DNA of 64,000 nucleotides from Heterobilharzia americana (lineage: Eukaryota > Platyhelminthes > Trematoda > Strigeidida > Schistosomatidae). The notes below the pieces were generated by a model that saw only the letters and a list, made by a program, of their open reading frames with translations, was not told where the DNA came from and ran no database searches. The DNA lies in the NCBI GenBank assembly GCA_944470555.2, contig OX104127.1, positions 50,644,934-50,708,933 on the forward strand, in the 5' to 3' direction. Shown in pieces: positions 1-10,545 of this stretch (positions within the stretch are counted from its first letter, which is position 1; the number at the start of each line of letters is the position of its first letter). A program made the translations under genes and the position numbers.

Positions 1-828
1 CCAACATGTTGACAGAAGAGGTAGTGAAGATAGGACTTCCTTCAGGTAAATGTAGAGAAGACAGAGGTGATGAAGATACCCAACCAACAACAGTATCAAC
101 GAAAAGAGATACCAGTCACCACTAACTGGAGAAGCCTAAACGAAGTAGTCTCTTTCACCTACAAATACCTAGGCAGGCAGTATCCTTTAAACTACAGGTG
201 GTGGTACAGATGGGGATGTCAAAACCAGCATCGGAAAAGCGAGGCAGGCTTTCATTATTCTGAAATCAGTGTGGAAATCTATTGCACTCAGCAAGAAGCG
301 TGAACAAGATCCGGGTTTTCAACACTAATGTCAGTCAAGTCAGTGCTTCTATGTGATGGTTGAGAGACTTGGCGCGTCACGAGAAGCACTTCCAACAAAC
401 CACAGACATCATACATGAACAGCTGCTGCCTACGCTCACTCCATACTGACACTGAAGATCAGATGGTTGGCCAGAATAATAAGAATGAACAGCAAGAAAC
501 TCTGGCCTGGGGGAGAACCAACCGAGAACCTGTCGCCCAACAGATATGCAGAAGAAAGTGAAGATGGATTGGGCATCCACTGAGGAAGCTGATTGGGGAC
601 ATCACGCGTTAGGCCAGACCAGGCCATCGAGTAGAATCCAAATGGGAAAGGATGAGATGAAGGACCTCGTGGAGGGTGACATGGAGGAGATGGTGTGAGG
701 GAGAAATGAGAGCTTGTGGGCATCCATGGCGCCAGGTTGAATAAACTGCAAAGAAGAGAGTGGAATAGCTATGTGCTACTGAAGCCGTATGTTCCACTAG
801 GAACCCAAGGGAAAAATAATAAAATAAG
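1..828 (+). mobile_element. 3' part of an RTE/SR2-like non-LTR retrotransposon (LINE), decayed
   Basis: This is the C-terminal and 3' region of a reverse-transcriptase LINE in sense orientation, cut by the window edge at its 5' side. Several frames carry recognisable pieces: SLNEVVSFTYKYLG near 130-170, matching the post-RT segment that reads VASFTYLGSTV in the copies at 31 and 39 kb, and WIGHPLRKLIGDITR at about 564-608, the C-terminal block typical of trematode RTE-like elements. Stops and frameshifts separate them, so no product is possible. The 3' end is an A/T-rich tail (AAAAATAATAAAATAA) near 812-827. A near-identical copy lies in reverse orientation at 23.2-24.26 kb, but the flanks differ, so the two are probably separate insertions. 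The clade assignment is from motif memory and moderately sure. Confidence 0.75.
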
Positions 829-1274
829 GACAAAAACCTTTAAGAAGTTAGTCCTCCTAAGGTTCAGAACTATGACATAGACAATCAAGGACCGTATTAC
901 CATGCATGCTGTCTATTAAATGTGATGTGTAGAATACCTGAAGTAAAAAGAAAATTTATGGCTAGTTTCAGAAGGCAAACTTTTCAAAGCGGGAAAATCT
1001 TCATCTCTTATCATACTGTTGTTGTTTTTAGATCCAATTACATCTACTCTCATTATAGTATCTAAACATAAGTTGAAAATTTGTAACAGTTTGATTCCTA
1101 CCTAGCTGTTTGCCAAAATATTTCTGCTTCATAAAATGCCTTATTCTTAAAGGGTCAAGAAGATGAACCAAACTGGCATTTTGAGCTTACCGATATACAT
1201 TGAAATTTTAGACTGCATTACCTACGTTTTTCGAGAGAACTATAATAATTCATAAATTTTTTGTTCATTTTTAG
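829..1274. other. Probable intron tail upstream of the fucosyltransferase exon
   Basis: This is AT-rich sequence without a supported coding block. It ends in a T-rich tract and an AG at 1,273-1,274 that makes a good splice acceptor for the next exon. The LINE at 1-828 would then sit inside the same intron or upstream of it. No branch point can be chosen with confidence. Confidence 0.4.
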
Positions 1275-1593
1275 TAATCTTGTTATTCCGATTGCAATGG
1301 GAGCTAAAAAATCCGACTACCTAAGAGTGGCTCCGCTGAATTCTTTCATTCATGTGGATGATTTTAATTCTATTAAACAATTAGCAGACTATCTACACTA
1401 TCTGAATAGAAATACATCAGCCTACAATGAATACTTTAGTTGGCATGGTCAGGGAACATTTAACTTCAACACGTATACTGACTGTCGTTTATGTATGCTG
1501 GCACATGAAGCTGAAAACTTACAAGGGACTCATTGGTATACAAATGTAGATGAATGGTCAAAAAATAGTTGTAGAGATCGTTCATATACATAA
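1275..1593 (+). CDS. Terminal exon of a GT10 alpha-1,3-fucosyltransferase (partial)
   Basis: The open frame (translatable from 1,261 but probably spliced in at 1,275) encodes about 105 residues resembling the C-terminus of Golgi alpha-1,3-fucosyltransferases, which transfer fucose from GDP-fucose to N-acetylglucosamine in glycans. Visible family landmarks in order are IPIAMGA, then RVAPLNSFIHVDDF (the strongly conserved SFIHVDDF block), then QLADYLHYLNRN and AYNEYFSWH, and finally a cysteine pair in CRLCMLAHE like the C-terminal disulphide cysteines of the family. The frame implies that the upstream exon gives two bases of the first codon. The stop is TAA at 1,591-1,593. The signal anchor, stem and most of the catalytic domain must lie on exons left of the window, or this is a detached exon copy. 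Family identity is established by motifs; that the gene is intact is not shown. Confidence 0.82.
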
Positions 1594-1597
1594 TAAA
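1592..1597 (+). promoter_or_regulatory. AATAAA polyadenylation signal overlapping the stop codon
   Basis: The AATAAA hexamer shares two bases with the TAA stop of the fucosyltransferase exon. Used as the real signal, it would leave a 3' untranslated region of only some tens of bases. Further A/T-rich hexamer-like sequences follow, so a downstream site is also possible. Confidence 0.45.
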
Positions 1598-1599
1598 AA

Positions 1600-2579
1600 G
1601 TGAATACAATTATTTAGCTATTTTTTTCCCATGTTATTTTTAATGAAATAAGATTATTTTCTGTTAGTTTGTACGAGTTCAGTTTTTTTACATTGGTAAC
1701 TTCTTAAGTGTAATGGTGGGATGGTTTTTGAGTTCATATTTTGATTCGCAATTTTTTCAGTTTGTTTTCTAACATGATTTCTTAACTTTTTCTTTAAATT
1801 TTCAGTGAAATTATATTGTTTTCTTTATACTATTATTTGTGGTTTCCGAATCACCGAAGAGAAAACCTGCCTAAACTTAATTGTTATTCTTTTGGTTGTT
1901 GGAGAATGGACCCGATTGCTCACAGTCAGACCAAGTTGGCGGTAAATGGCCATTATTTTACCTCTCAGTATAACTTGATCTCCAACTTCACATAACACAC
2001 CTAGACCCTACATAACTCAGGTACTCACAGACAATAAGACAAGGCTTCTTCATCAGCGGAATTAGTGAAAGATATCAACAGCATGTTGTTGCAGATCACA
2101 TTGTTAGATAATTCCAAAACATATAAAAGCGAGTAGATTTTTTGCATTTTAGAGCAGAACATCAGACTACTTAATCCATGTTTTGCTTTATTAATAGATA
2201 TTAAAAAGGTGGGAAATGTCATTTTTCTTCATGAATAAGGAAAGGCGTACTAACATATGATGCTTGAAGGTAATTGTGCTGATTTATGCAGCCAAAAGAC
2301 AAATTGGTATAATGGTAGTATGACCTAACACTCTATGAGCGATACGAGCCTAGCAGACAATGAAAGATACGAACGTAATGCGCAAACGAATCGACTCTGA
2401 TGCAAATTAGGATGTCAGACACCACCACCAAAATACCATCGACACGCAAAGACAAGACAAGAGAACAAACCATTGACAGAGAGCTTTTCACTGTCATAAC
2501 AACAGTCATTACAATTGACAGCGACATCTTAAACGTAAGTTTCATGCTTTTGTGCAGTAAAGATGTTTAGTTCCAATTC
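1600..2579. other. AT-rich intergenic stretch, nothing recognised
   Basis: No coding block, RNA gene or known repeat was recognised here. Short frames on the minus strand (for example 2,333-2,545) have no family resemblance and biased composition. Confidence 0.4.
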
Positions 2580-2582
2580 AAA

Positions 2583-3010
2583 GGCGCCATATATCAGCAG
2601 GTTGGTGGTATGGCTACGAGAAGTCTACTGAGACCAGTAGTGGCGGATATTTTCATGTTACGCTTGGAAAACACTATTCTAATCGATGAAATCGGTGTTT
2701 TATTTAAGATATGTTGATGATACCTTTGTACTCTCTGAAGGCGTTCAACAGACAAGGAGGCTAATTCAGCATTTCAACAATGCACACAAGATTTCGTACA
2801 CAACTGAATGCGAAAAAAAGTAGCAGGTGAATTTTCTCCACTTATGCTTCAGACGTGATGAAGACGGTACAATAGTGAAGAGCACTTAGTGTAAAACCAT
2901 TTGAAGCGGTTAGTATTTAAACTCCTACCTTAAGCTGAATATTATTTATGCTATAGCATCAAATTTCTTTCTGAAGATTTCCAGGTAGTTGCCAACACTT
3001 ATCTACAACC
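2583..3010 (+). mobile_element. Penelope-like element fragment, reverse transcriptase motifs B-C
   Basis: Forward translation gives GGMATRSLLRPVVADIFM (2,600-2,660 region), equivalent to the PLE motif usually read as G-x-A-M-G-S-P-L-x-P, followed by the catalytic RYVDDTF motif at 2,707-2,727. A frameshift lies between them, because the first frame runs into two stops exactly where the second frame reads YVDD. Further down NFLHLCFRRDEDGTIVKS resembles the PLE segment after the RT palm. An in-frame stop follows at the EKK-stop of about 2,820. The catalytic aspartates survive although the protein is broken. The fragment stops near 3,010 and is followed by a PLE fragment in the opposite orientation. 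Confidence 0.75.
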
Positions 3011-3099
3011 CACCGTTTTAAAAGAGTCCAACCGGCATCTGTTTATCATTGAAAATAAAGCAAGCAAAAGTGTGGTGGCGTAAACATATGATGAGTATT

Positions 3100-4095
3100 C
3101 TATTTCGCAGTATGTGCTTGGTCTGTGGCCTGTTGTATCGATCGTCTGATGAGTGTGGCAGAATGGCATTATAATCCAAGTGGAGAATGAAAGTCGTGAA
3201 CATCTCCATGCATTGAAACCAAGCAGGCGGCGTCAAGTCGCTTTACTGCTGGTTACTGTTCATGAATTCTTCGAGCAATCAACTGTGAACATGTTTTACG
3301 ATTGATTTTGTAGATTCTATTTGTTCTGTCTTCTTCTGGTAATGGATTCCAGGGTTTACACAACACGCTGTGTAGTAATTTTACTGGTTCTTGAGCTACT
3401 CTGATTCCGAAAGAATGAAATAATCGGCTGACCGTTTCTAAGATATCTTTGGTGAATTGTAGTGTAACGTGCCTAATGATTTGCAGTAACTGTTCTATCT
3501 TCTGTCCTGCTGATAGACACTTTTTGATAAAGTTGGGTGGATAATCATCGACTTAGAACAGTTTGTACAGGTTTCTTGTTTCGGCTTTCTATAGTACTTG
3601 AGAGCTCCAATGTGATTTAGCTTTTGAGAATAATGTTTTTGCATAGTATGTTTTATGGACTACAGGATGATTACAAATGTAGTTCAAAATTTGATCTGTG
3701 TGTGGGATGTTTCTGTACACTTGAGTTTGAAAAGTTCCATTGTATGTTGTGCTGATTATGGCATCTAAGAATGGAATTTGTTTTTAGATTTCTCCTCCTT
3801 TGTGAGGTGAATTCTATCAAACGTTTGTTGAATAGTTTGAAAGTGTTTTCTATCTCACCTTCCTTGAGAATTATGAATGTGTTGCCAAGGTACCTAATTC
3901 AAAGTTTTGGCTTGGTGAGAAAGGTGACTACTGATTCCAGCCACTGCATGATAGCTTCAACAATCAATCCTGATATTGGCGATCCCATAGGTATACCTCT
4001 GTTTGCTTGCAAAGCTTCCCAATAAACTACAAATAGGTCGTCAGACAGATAATAATCATAGCAGTTTTTAACATTTTATATAGCTGAGGCTAGAA
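3100..4095 (-). mobile_element. Penelope-like element fragment (second lineage), RT to GIY-YIG remnant
   Basis: On the minus strand, reading from 4,095 down, the frames show ANRGIPMGSPIS (PLE/RT motif B), then RYLGNTFIILK where a YVDD-type motif is expected, so the catalytic aspartate pair is lost. Next come IPFLDAIIS, VYRNIPHTDQILNY and SRLFHSFGIRVAQEP, which are typical of the region between RT and endonuclease in this PLE lineage. YKINRKTCSQ followed by IARRIHEQ is a GIY-YIG endonuclease with its central part missing. Stops and at least two frameshifts break it. It differs from the lineage at 28.3 and 33.4 kb, whose endonuclease reads EHxPAWF. It is closest to the fragment at 58.3 kb. Confidence 0.8.
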
Positions 4096-4489
4096 ATAAC
4101 ATGATAGTGGATCAATAGAAAGTTAGTAAGGGTGCTGTTAGTTCTGTAAATCAACAATTTTTGATAACAGCCAGGAAACGAAAGAAACCCTTTTTTCAGC
4201 GTATTCAGTGAACTACTCAGATCCACAGACTATCGAATAATGAGTACCAGTCCAATTCGGAAGAGCTTACCTACGAGTAAAGAGAAGGAGTGGTTCACTA
4301 AACTTGCCAAATATCACTCTCTACTACTCACTACTAACAGGCCCTGAAAGTAGTAACTTGAAGATGTTTAACCACATATACAAATTCATGTGAGGTACAT
4401 TTTAAAAGTTGTGGAATGCATATGAGGAGACAAGTAGTAACAAAACCAAGTTAGTCAAGATGTCAACTAAACCTTTGGATGAAAACTTC
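4096..4489. other. Unassigned stretch between PLE and SINE cluster
   Basis: No motif was recognised. It may contain decayed upstream PLE sequence, but no reading frame supports that. Confidence 0.3.
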
Positions 4490-4499
4490 ACATTAATTC

Positions 4500-4618
4500 A
4501 TGAACTACAGAGGAGACGGATGTACCTGCCTCCTAGTGAGAGATATTGTTCCCACTTGGACTCGAACTCGGGACCGATTGCATCATATGCCAGAACGTTA
4601 TCCACTATCATTAATCTT
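4500..4618 (-). mobile_element. Sm-alpha-like tRNA-derived SINE, truncated, hammerhead lost
   Basis: On the minus strand an A-box-like segment (GTGGATAACGTTCTGGC) is followed by a B box GAGTTCGAGTCC and then the Sm-alpha-type stretch leading to GGTACATCC. The hammerhead that should follow is degraded beyond recognition (GTCTCCTCTG in place of the CTGATGAGTCC core). It lies head to head with the plus-strand copy that follows at 4,740. Confidence 0.65.
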
Positions 4619-4739
4619 TAACTCAAAAAGTAATATTGTGGCATCCTCGCAGAACCCCATATGCTGATAGAGGCTGATCAATTGTGTCCATTCAACCGTG
4701 GGATAACTCCAACAACAACAATGTGATTTTATCCATAGC

Positions 4740-4918
4740 ACAAGAAGTGGATGTCATTACTCGATTGTGTAGTGAATAACACTCTGGCTTTTGAGGCCAT
4801 CTGCCCTGAGTTAGAGTCCTAGTGGAAAGAACATCGGTGACTGGAAGGCAGGTAGATCCAGTTGACGATTATGGAATAGGACGAAACGCGCGTCCTAAAT
4901 TCTCCCGCTAGCCACTAT
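4740..4918 (+). mobile_element. Sm-alpha-like SINE with decayed hammerhead
   Basis: The element shows an A-box-like GTGAATAACACTCTGGC, a mutated B box (GAGTTAGAGTCC) and, at about 4,860-4,895, the hammerhead remnant TTGACGA...GGACGAAACGCGCGTCC. The GAAA, the self-complementary stem III ACGCGCGT and the cleavage-site C are kept. The first core base is T instead of C and stem II no longer pairs, so cleavage is unlikely. The end CCGCTAGCCAC is the usual Sm-alpha 3' end. Confidence 0.75.
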
Positions 4919-5460
4919 CTATCATTAATAAAAGAGATTTCTTCCATCAGAATTTTTTTAACATATAGCACAGATACCGACACCGAAACACTCACGAATA
5001 AGTTAATGTTGGACGCGGGCCGTTATGTAATTCTTTGTAGGCGAAATGTTCGCAGGTAAATCAACAAGAAAAACAGAAGCTGACCTCATAAACACTTAAA
5101 ATTATGTGTAGAATACATTCATATTTTACCTGGTTCTAGAATAACGAGCCATCCCTGTGGACGGTATTTTGACATCTATTCGTATATTCCCTAAACACTC
5201 CTTATATGTTTCATTACTTTATCTAATTTCAGTATAAAATAAATCGGGAGAAAAGGTGAAAGATTATACAAACAGTTTTTAGTTTCTTATAACCTTAAAA
5301 AATATATGCGTACTTTAATCGAGTTCAGGAAAACATCAAATGATACAGAAAATATATTTAATAACGCTATCAGACAGAAAAGTGTTCAAAAGGGCATACA
5401 GCCTATTTATTTGTAAAAACTATAATAGGTAAACAAATATTTCGATGTATAAGTAGTATA
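4919..5460. other. AT-rich stretch, nothing recognised
   Basis: No coding block or repeat family was recognised. Confidence 0.35.
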
Positions 5461-5461
5461 C

Positions 5462-5608
5462 ATCATGGACTGACATCAATTGGGGAACCATTGAAAATCT
5501 GGGAGCACTGGACAGCTGTTTTGTCCTATTATTGGACTCCTTAGCAGTACGCACCCACGACCCGGCTACGGATCGAACTCAGGACCTTCAGGTTTCACGG
5601 CGAACACG
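5462..5608 (-). mobile_element. Hammerhead SINE, minus member of a head-to-head pair
   Basis: On the minus strand a B box GAGTTCGATCC precedes a hammerhead-like block, CTAAGGAGTCC...GGACAAAACAGCTGTC, then CAGTGCTCCC and the element tail GACATCAG-like at 5,475. The core is mutated (G5 to A and GAA to AAA), so this copy should not cleave. The A-box half is missing where the copy meets its plus-strand partner. Confidence 0.75.
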
Positions 5609-5705
5609 TACTGCTGAGGAGTCCCATACTAGTTGGACGAAACAGCTGTCCAGTGCTCCCAGATTTTCAACGGTTCCCCATGAATGTCAGTCCATGATGA
5701 ATTAC
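5609..5705 (+). mobile_element. Hammerhead SINE tail, plus member of a head-to-head pair
   Basis: Only the ribozyme and tail are present. The core CTGAGGA is at 5,614-5,620, stem II GTCC/GGAC at 5,621-5,624 and 5,635-5,638 with an enlarged loop, GAA at 5,639-5,641, self-complementary stem III ACAGCTGT at 5,642-5,649, cleavage base C at 5,650 and the stem I strand CAGTGC at 5,651-5,656. The opposite stem I strand is GTACTG, so one position is a mismatch. All universally conserved core bases are present. Confidence 0.78.
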
Positions 5706-6160
5706 TACTCCTAAATTAAAAATCCCCACTCATCTCAAAAATAAATATTTTGATAAACGACAAACCAAAATTGTGAATTATACAAGCAGTATAGAATTAT
5801 TCTACACTTTCATGAGAGTTACGAGTGGTAGAAACCAATAACAGGTGATGTAAATTTAAACATTTCATACAATTTGTTGCCTAGACAACTTTCAAGAAAA
5901 TGCAAATGAAATAGGTTTAAAGTATAAAATGAAGTTCATTTCACTGAAGTTCATTAGCTGTTTACCACCTAAAATTAATTGTAAAAAACTGATATGCATT
6001 TTTAACTACCCAACATACTACAAGTGCAATGGAAGAGCAAAAAGGGGCTCCAAAATGTATTAGGACCAGTATAGATGTGATTAGATAGGGTGAGTAGAAA
6101 AAAGAATTTTGTATTTTAGTTAACTGTTAACTTACGTTGTATTTATCCTGATAACTTGCA
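5706..6160. other. AT-rich stretch, nothing recognised
   Basis: No motif, RNA gene or coding segment was recognised. Confidence 0.35.
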
Positions 6161-6162
6161 GT

Positions 6163-6320
6163 GGAATCCAGAACGCGGGTTTTCTTCTTATTTGGGACTC
6201 ATCATCTGGGTGTATCTGCACCTCAGTAAGTGATATTGCCCCCTCTGAGACTCGAACTGTGTGCTCATCGCTTCAAATGCCAAAGCATCATCTACTAGAC
6301 TACTTGGATATGAGAGATAC
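6163..6320 (-). mobile_element. Sm-alpha-like SINE with partly decayed hammerhead
   Basis: Reading the minus strand, an A-box-like segment (GTAGATGATGCTTTGGC) and a B box (AGTTCGAGTCTC) are followed by CTGATGA-type core within CAGATGATGAGTCCC, then AAATAAGAAGAAAACCCGCGTTCTGGATTCC. The GAAA is kept but stem II is broken (GTCC faces AAGA), so activity is doubtful. This is the classic Sm-alpha arrangement of a tRNA-like promoter followed by a ribozyme. Confidence 0.75.
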
Positions 6321-6909
6321 CTCTTGCACAAATGGTAACGGTTGCTGTTCGATACTTGTAATTTCCCATTGCTATGCAGAGTTATGATTACGTGAATAAT
6401 CTTAGATTTGTAAGGAATTCAATTAGGCTTAAAAAATCGAAGTTTTGAAAGAGATTCGCTGAACAATTGGTAAATAACACTAGGAAACAAACACTTGAAA
6501 AATGTCGAAATAACTTAAATCAGAACTAACTCATAGGATTTAGCGGAAGACAAGATGTAAGCAAGATTACATTTGATTACTGAATTAAGGAATAATAATT
6601 CATGGTCTATTTTTGTAGATGAACATCATATACCAGATATTGCATTCTAAAGGCTTTAGTAAAGCTTATTTAATTTAGAAGCGTTGAATCTACTAAATAG
6701 TTTCGATGGAACAACAGGAATATAATCCATTTCCCCTTTTTATGTTCCGTATAAATGTATATGACAAGTGAAAGAGTGGCTAGAATGTTCAAAATGTATT
6801 GTGCTAATAAGTTAAGCGCACGTTTCAGACAAACCACACATGCTTATTGTTTTACGGAGATTTATAAACATGACTAACTGTTTTATACTTATATTTTGAG
6901 ATTATTGGG
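6321..6909. other. AT-rich stretch, nothing recognised
   Basis: No supported features. Confidence 0.35.
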
Positions 6910-6911
6910 GA

Positions 6912-7405
6912 TTCATCACGGACTGACTAACATCAGCCGAAGAACCGATGAGAACCTAAGAAAAGCAGACAGCCGTTTCGTCCCGACACTAGATTCCGTG
7001 CCAGTGAGCATCCACGACTTCACCAAGCGTCAAACTCACGACCTTCAAGTTCCACGACGAAAGCGTTAACCATTCTGTAACTGGATTGCAGTTTAATGGT
7101 CTACATATTCCTACTTCTGTCAGTTCACCATATAGCCTGATTATCATCCAAGGTCTTCAATTAGCACCCACTTCACTTCAAACTGGTTGACCCCACAGGT
7201 TATGGCTTCTGATTAGACCTTCGTGATATCCATCTGGAAGCAATTCACTAATGAGCACTATACAGTAATGTATTTTGAAGTTAGTAGAGATTTTGTTTTT
7301 AAGGTAGTATTCATCACGAACTGACAGCATTTGGAGGACCACTGAAAACCTTGGAGCACTGGTTACCTGTTTCGTCCTAGTATGGGACTCTTCAACAGTA
7401 CTCAT
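6912..7405 (-). mobile_element. Tandem hammerhead SINE (retrozyme-like dimer)
   Basis: Two hammerhead blocks in the same minus-strand orientation bracket one SINE body. The upstream block (about 7,350-7,400) reads CTGAAGAGTCCCATACTAGGACGAAACAGGTAAC in pieces; its stem II pairs. The downstream block (about 6,960-7,005) keeps GGGACGAAACGGCTGTC, but the core CTGAGGA is lost. The equivalent cleavage positions are at about 7,362 and 6,968, giving a unit of roughly 394 bp. Between them lies the body with a degraded A/B-box region (7,015-7,075) and a head region (7,080-7,310) that is also found at 58,075-58,300. A circular or rolling-circle RNA intermediate would give such a tandem, as in retrozymes, but tandem insertion is also possible. 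Confidence 0.65.
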
Positions 7406-7409
7406 TATT

Positions 7410-10400
7410 CTGAAGGTTTCAAATACATACGTTTAATGTCTAGTTTCATTATGTTTCTAACTGTTCCACTCGAAACAAGTATGATACCTTTCAGACACAA
7501 GTTTCTTGGAAAATGCTAACCAAACCAAGTAAACGTCGTTCTTTCAGCCTTTTTCTCGGAAACTCATAACACAATTACGTATGAATTACTAGATACAGTT
7601 GCAGATGATGTGGGAACTGTATTTATCTACATTAAAAGAACTCAGCACATAATAATGTAACTTTCATACAAGTCTAACACCAAGAAAGCATCTTTTCTTT
7701 GCATCTCTTATCTGTCTATCTGTTCTTTCTGTCATTTTATCTTCTCTGAATGTTAGACGAATACAAACCAGTTTCCGTTCATAATCTTACCTGTCTTACC
7801 GAATTTCGAAACCCTTCTCTTATCTTCTTTGTATAGATTTAGTTCATTGATGAAGTTAAGGGACTCGCTACCATTCGGTCACTTCTTTGAATCCTCATTC
7901 TTAATTCCAAGCTTTGACAGCCAAAACGCGCCATCTATCCTCAAAAAAGAGGCATTGAATGATTGTCTAGTGCACCAAAATGTAAGTAGTCATAGAGTTT
8001 ATTTGAATTTTAGTTTGCATTCTCTGAATCCGCTTAGAGTATACTCTCTGTGATAAATTCTCATCAGATTTTACAAATATGAAATCCAGTTGTACAGCAT
8101 AAAAACAAGCCAATTTTGTAGCAAACACTTTCTCAAAGTGGAATCAGAGTTAGGGATTGTAAAGAAATCGATTGTACAGGTGCAGAATGTGATGGTGAAC
8201 AAATCAAGAAGAGAGGAGGGGTCTTTAGCATATCGAAAGTAAAGAGAGGAATAATCTCTGAATGTGAGGCTTCCGAATGCGAAATTCAGACCTGATCAGT
8301 CTTACTATGACAGTCTTAGCTGTGATGAGCAGATGTTGGTGAACTATAATTGGTTTTGTTTTTGAAGTACGGTGACTCATATGAAAAGCTCCATAAACAT
8401 ATATTTGATGTCGTGCGTTTATTAAATACCCTGGGATAGATTGTTTACCTTTTCCACTTTACATTCTCTAAACAATCCAGTAAATGTTGGGGTTCTTGGA
8501 GATGCAGCTGTCTAATCGAACAGTTAAACTGGTAAGTGCACGATGAGGAGCTAAGATCACCATACTCATACTTAGCATTATCAGACTAATGAAATATAAA
8601 CAAAGACGACCTGCATAACACGCTCTATTGATTACTGTTGCTGAATCGTCTATCAGAAACAATACCACTTGTAGCTCAACAGCATATGCTCAATTTAGGT
8701 TAGACTGTTGCAATAAAACTGATCAAACCTGAATTCTGCATTCAGAAACAGCACATCCAGACGTTACTCCTATCTTAGCCTTCAATAATTTAAAAACCAT
8801 TCCTCTTTTCTTGATCTGTTTTCTTTTCTTTCATCACATTCTCCACGAGTACATACGTCATTTTGGTATTAATAAAGCTAACTCTCATTCCACTTTGAAG
8901 ACATGTTTGTCTCAAATTTGGCTTGCCTTTACACTGTACAACTGCAATTTATAATTGTTGGACTTGATGAGAACTTATCGAAGAAAATATTCTCTATACG
9001 GATTCTTTCTATCAAATAGTTATGTTATAAATTTCGGTTGTATACTCCTGATGAATATGCAGGAGAAAAAATACACTTCATTTCCCTCTATAAATCACTT
9101 TGTTATTGTATGTACAAATATTGCATTTTAAGATGCATAAAAACAGCTGCTACAACAAAACTGATAAGCTTGTAGACTTGTGCAACACAAAGAAAACAAG
9201 CACAACAAGATAGTAACCTCTCATTTCAAACACTTTACTCCTTACAAATAAAATAATATCTAACTGTATATATAACAAGAATTGAACATCTTTTCAAAAA
9301 GCTGACAAAATTTATTGGTAGAGTCAACCGATTACATGAATAATGTATGCGATAAATGTAGAGGAGATTAGTTGGCATATAAGAAAAAGATTAACTTATT
9401 ATAAAATTATTAGGCAGATATTCTTGAAGGACAAGGATCATAGGTGGATGGGAAAGGATTAGCACAGACCACGTAACTACAGAAATCGTTTTGAATTCAC
9501 AAAACCTTCAAGCGTAAGGTTAACAAAGTTCAGATGAAATTTAAGCTTTGTAACAAAACAAAAATATGAGAAATAGAACTATGTAACAATAGATTGCACA
9601 TACTTTATAGTACATTAATCAACATGGCAATGCAAAGTTTACAAATGTATCATTTTGGATGCGTAGATTCGATTTCATTTTCTTGGCGAGTATTGCTTCA
9701 GTCATACGTTTAGTTCTTGTAATATTAGCAATTTGATATATTATTTAGCTTAAAAGCAGTTGAAATGAATCTTCTAAATAATAAGAAAGACTCAGTATTA
9801 TGCTATCACACTTGTTGTTTTTGTCCTGTTCAATTTCATAAATGGATGAATTGTATGAAGAAACTTATAGGAGTCTTTCAGAGGTTTTTATTGTGAATTT
9901 TGACGAATCTTGTCATCCTTACAAATAAAAATCTGTTTTTATCATTATCTCATCAATCGACGTGTCTTCTCTTCAAACAAAATATTATCAATTCTGTCTC
10001 GCTTTCTTCATCCTTTAATTACCCTTATGTAATTTCAACAGATATACTGTGTCTATCACTTAACTAGTTGATTAGTTTCTTCTATAGAAGTCATGATAAG
10101 TTTCGCATGGTTGATTCTGGTATTAGTTCGTACGTGCTATATATAATTTATATAAATTGTGAGAGTGGACGCTTGAATAATAACCCTCATATCCCACCGC
10201 TGATGATTGCTCAGTTGATTGGTAAGCGAAAAAGGTGGTAAGATAAGAGAAGGTGTATTGTTACGTCAAAATTTGCACAAAATACAGCGGTTTATATACA
10301 CATACAATCAGCTTGACAATATCTAGACCTTTCTAAAGAATAATATTTCACTGGTTTCATCTCTTCAACCAATCTGATATTTACTCGCGGGTTCACATGA

Positions 10401-10435
10401 CTTATACGGAGATCTCCGAGCAACATGATATCAGA
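7410..10435. other. 3 kb of AT-rich DNA without recognised features
   Basis: I found no retroelement motif, tRNA-like box or coding block. The frame at 7,829-8,053 (+) has no family resemblance and no splice context that I could support. A T-rich and A-rich composition dominates. Confidence 0.4.
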
Positions 10436-10545
10436 TACGCACTGCTGAGGAGTCCAAGACTAGGACGAGGCATCTGTCTTCTTCCCACGGGTTTTCACTC
10501 GTTCTCTGATTAATGTCACTCTATGGTCGATATCAACTTGAAAGT
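10436..10545 (+). mobile_element. Hammerhead SINE tail at the outer end of the left arm
   Basis: The block reads GCACTGCTGAGGAGTCC, a loop, GGACGAGGCATCTGTC and a tail ending in TAATGTCACTC-type sequence. The core CTGAGGA and stem II GTCC/GGAC are intact, but GAA is changed to GAG and stem III no longer matches the family palindrome. The homology between the two arms begins at the first bases of stem I, so nothing of the tRNA-like part is present. Confidence 0.7.

Noticed and set aside
7829..8053. A coding exon at 7,829-8,053 (+).
   Set aside because: No recognisable domain and no support from neighbouring exons or splice sites; composition resembles the surroundings.
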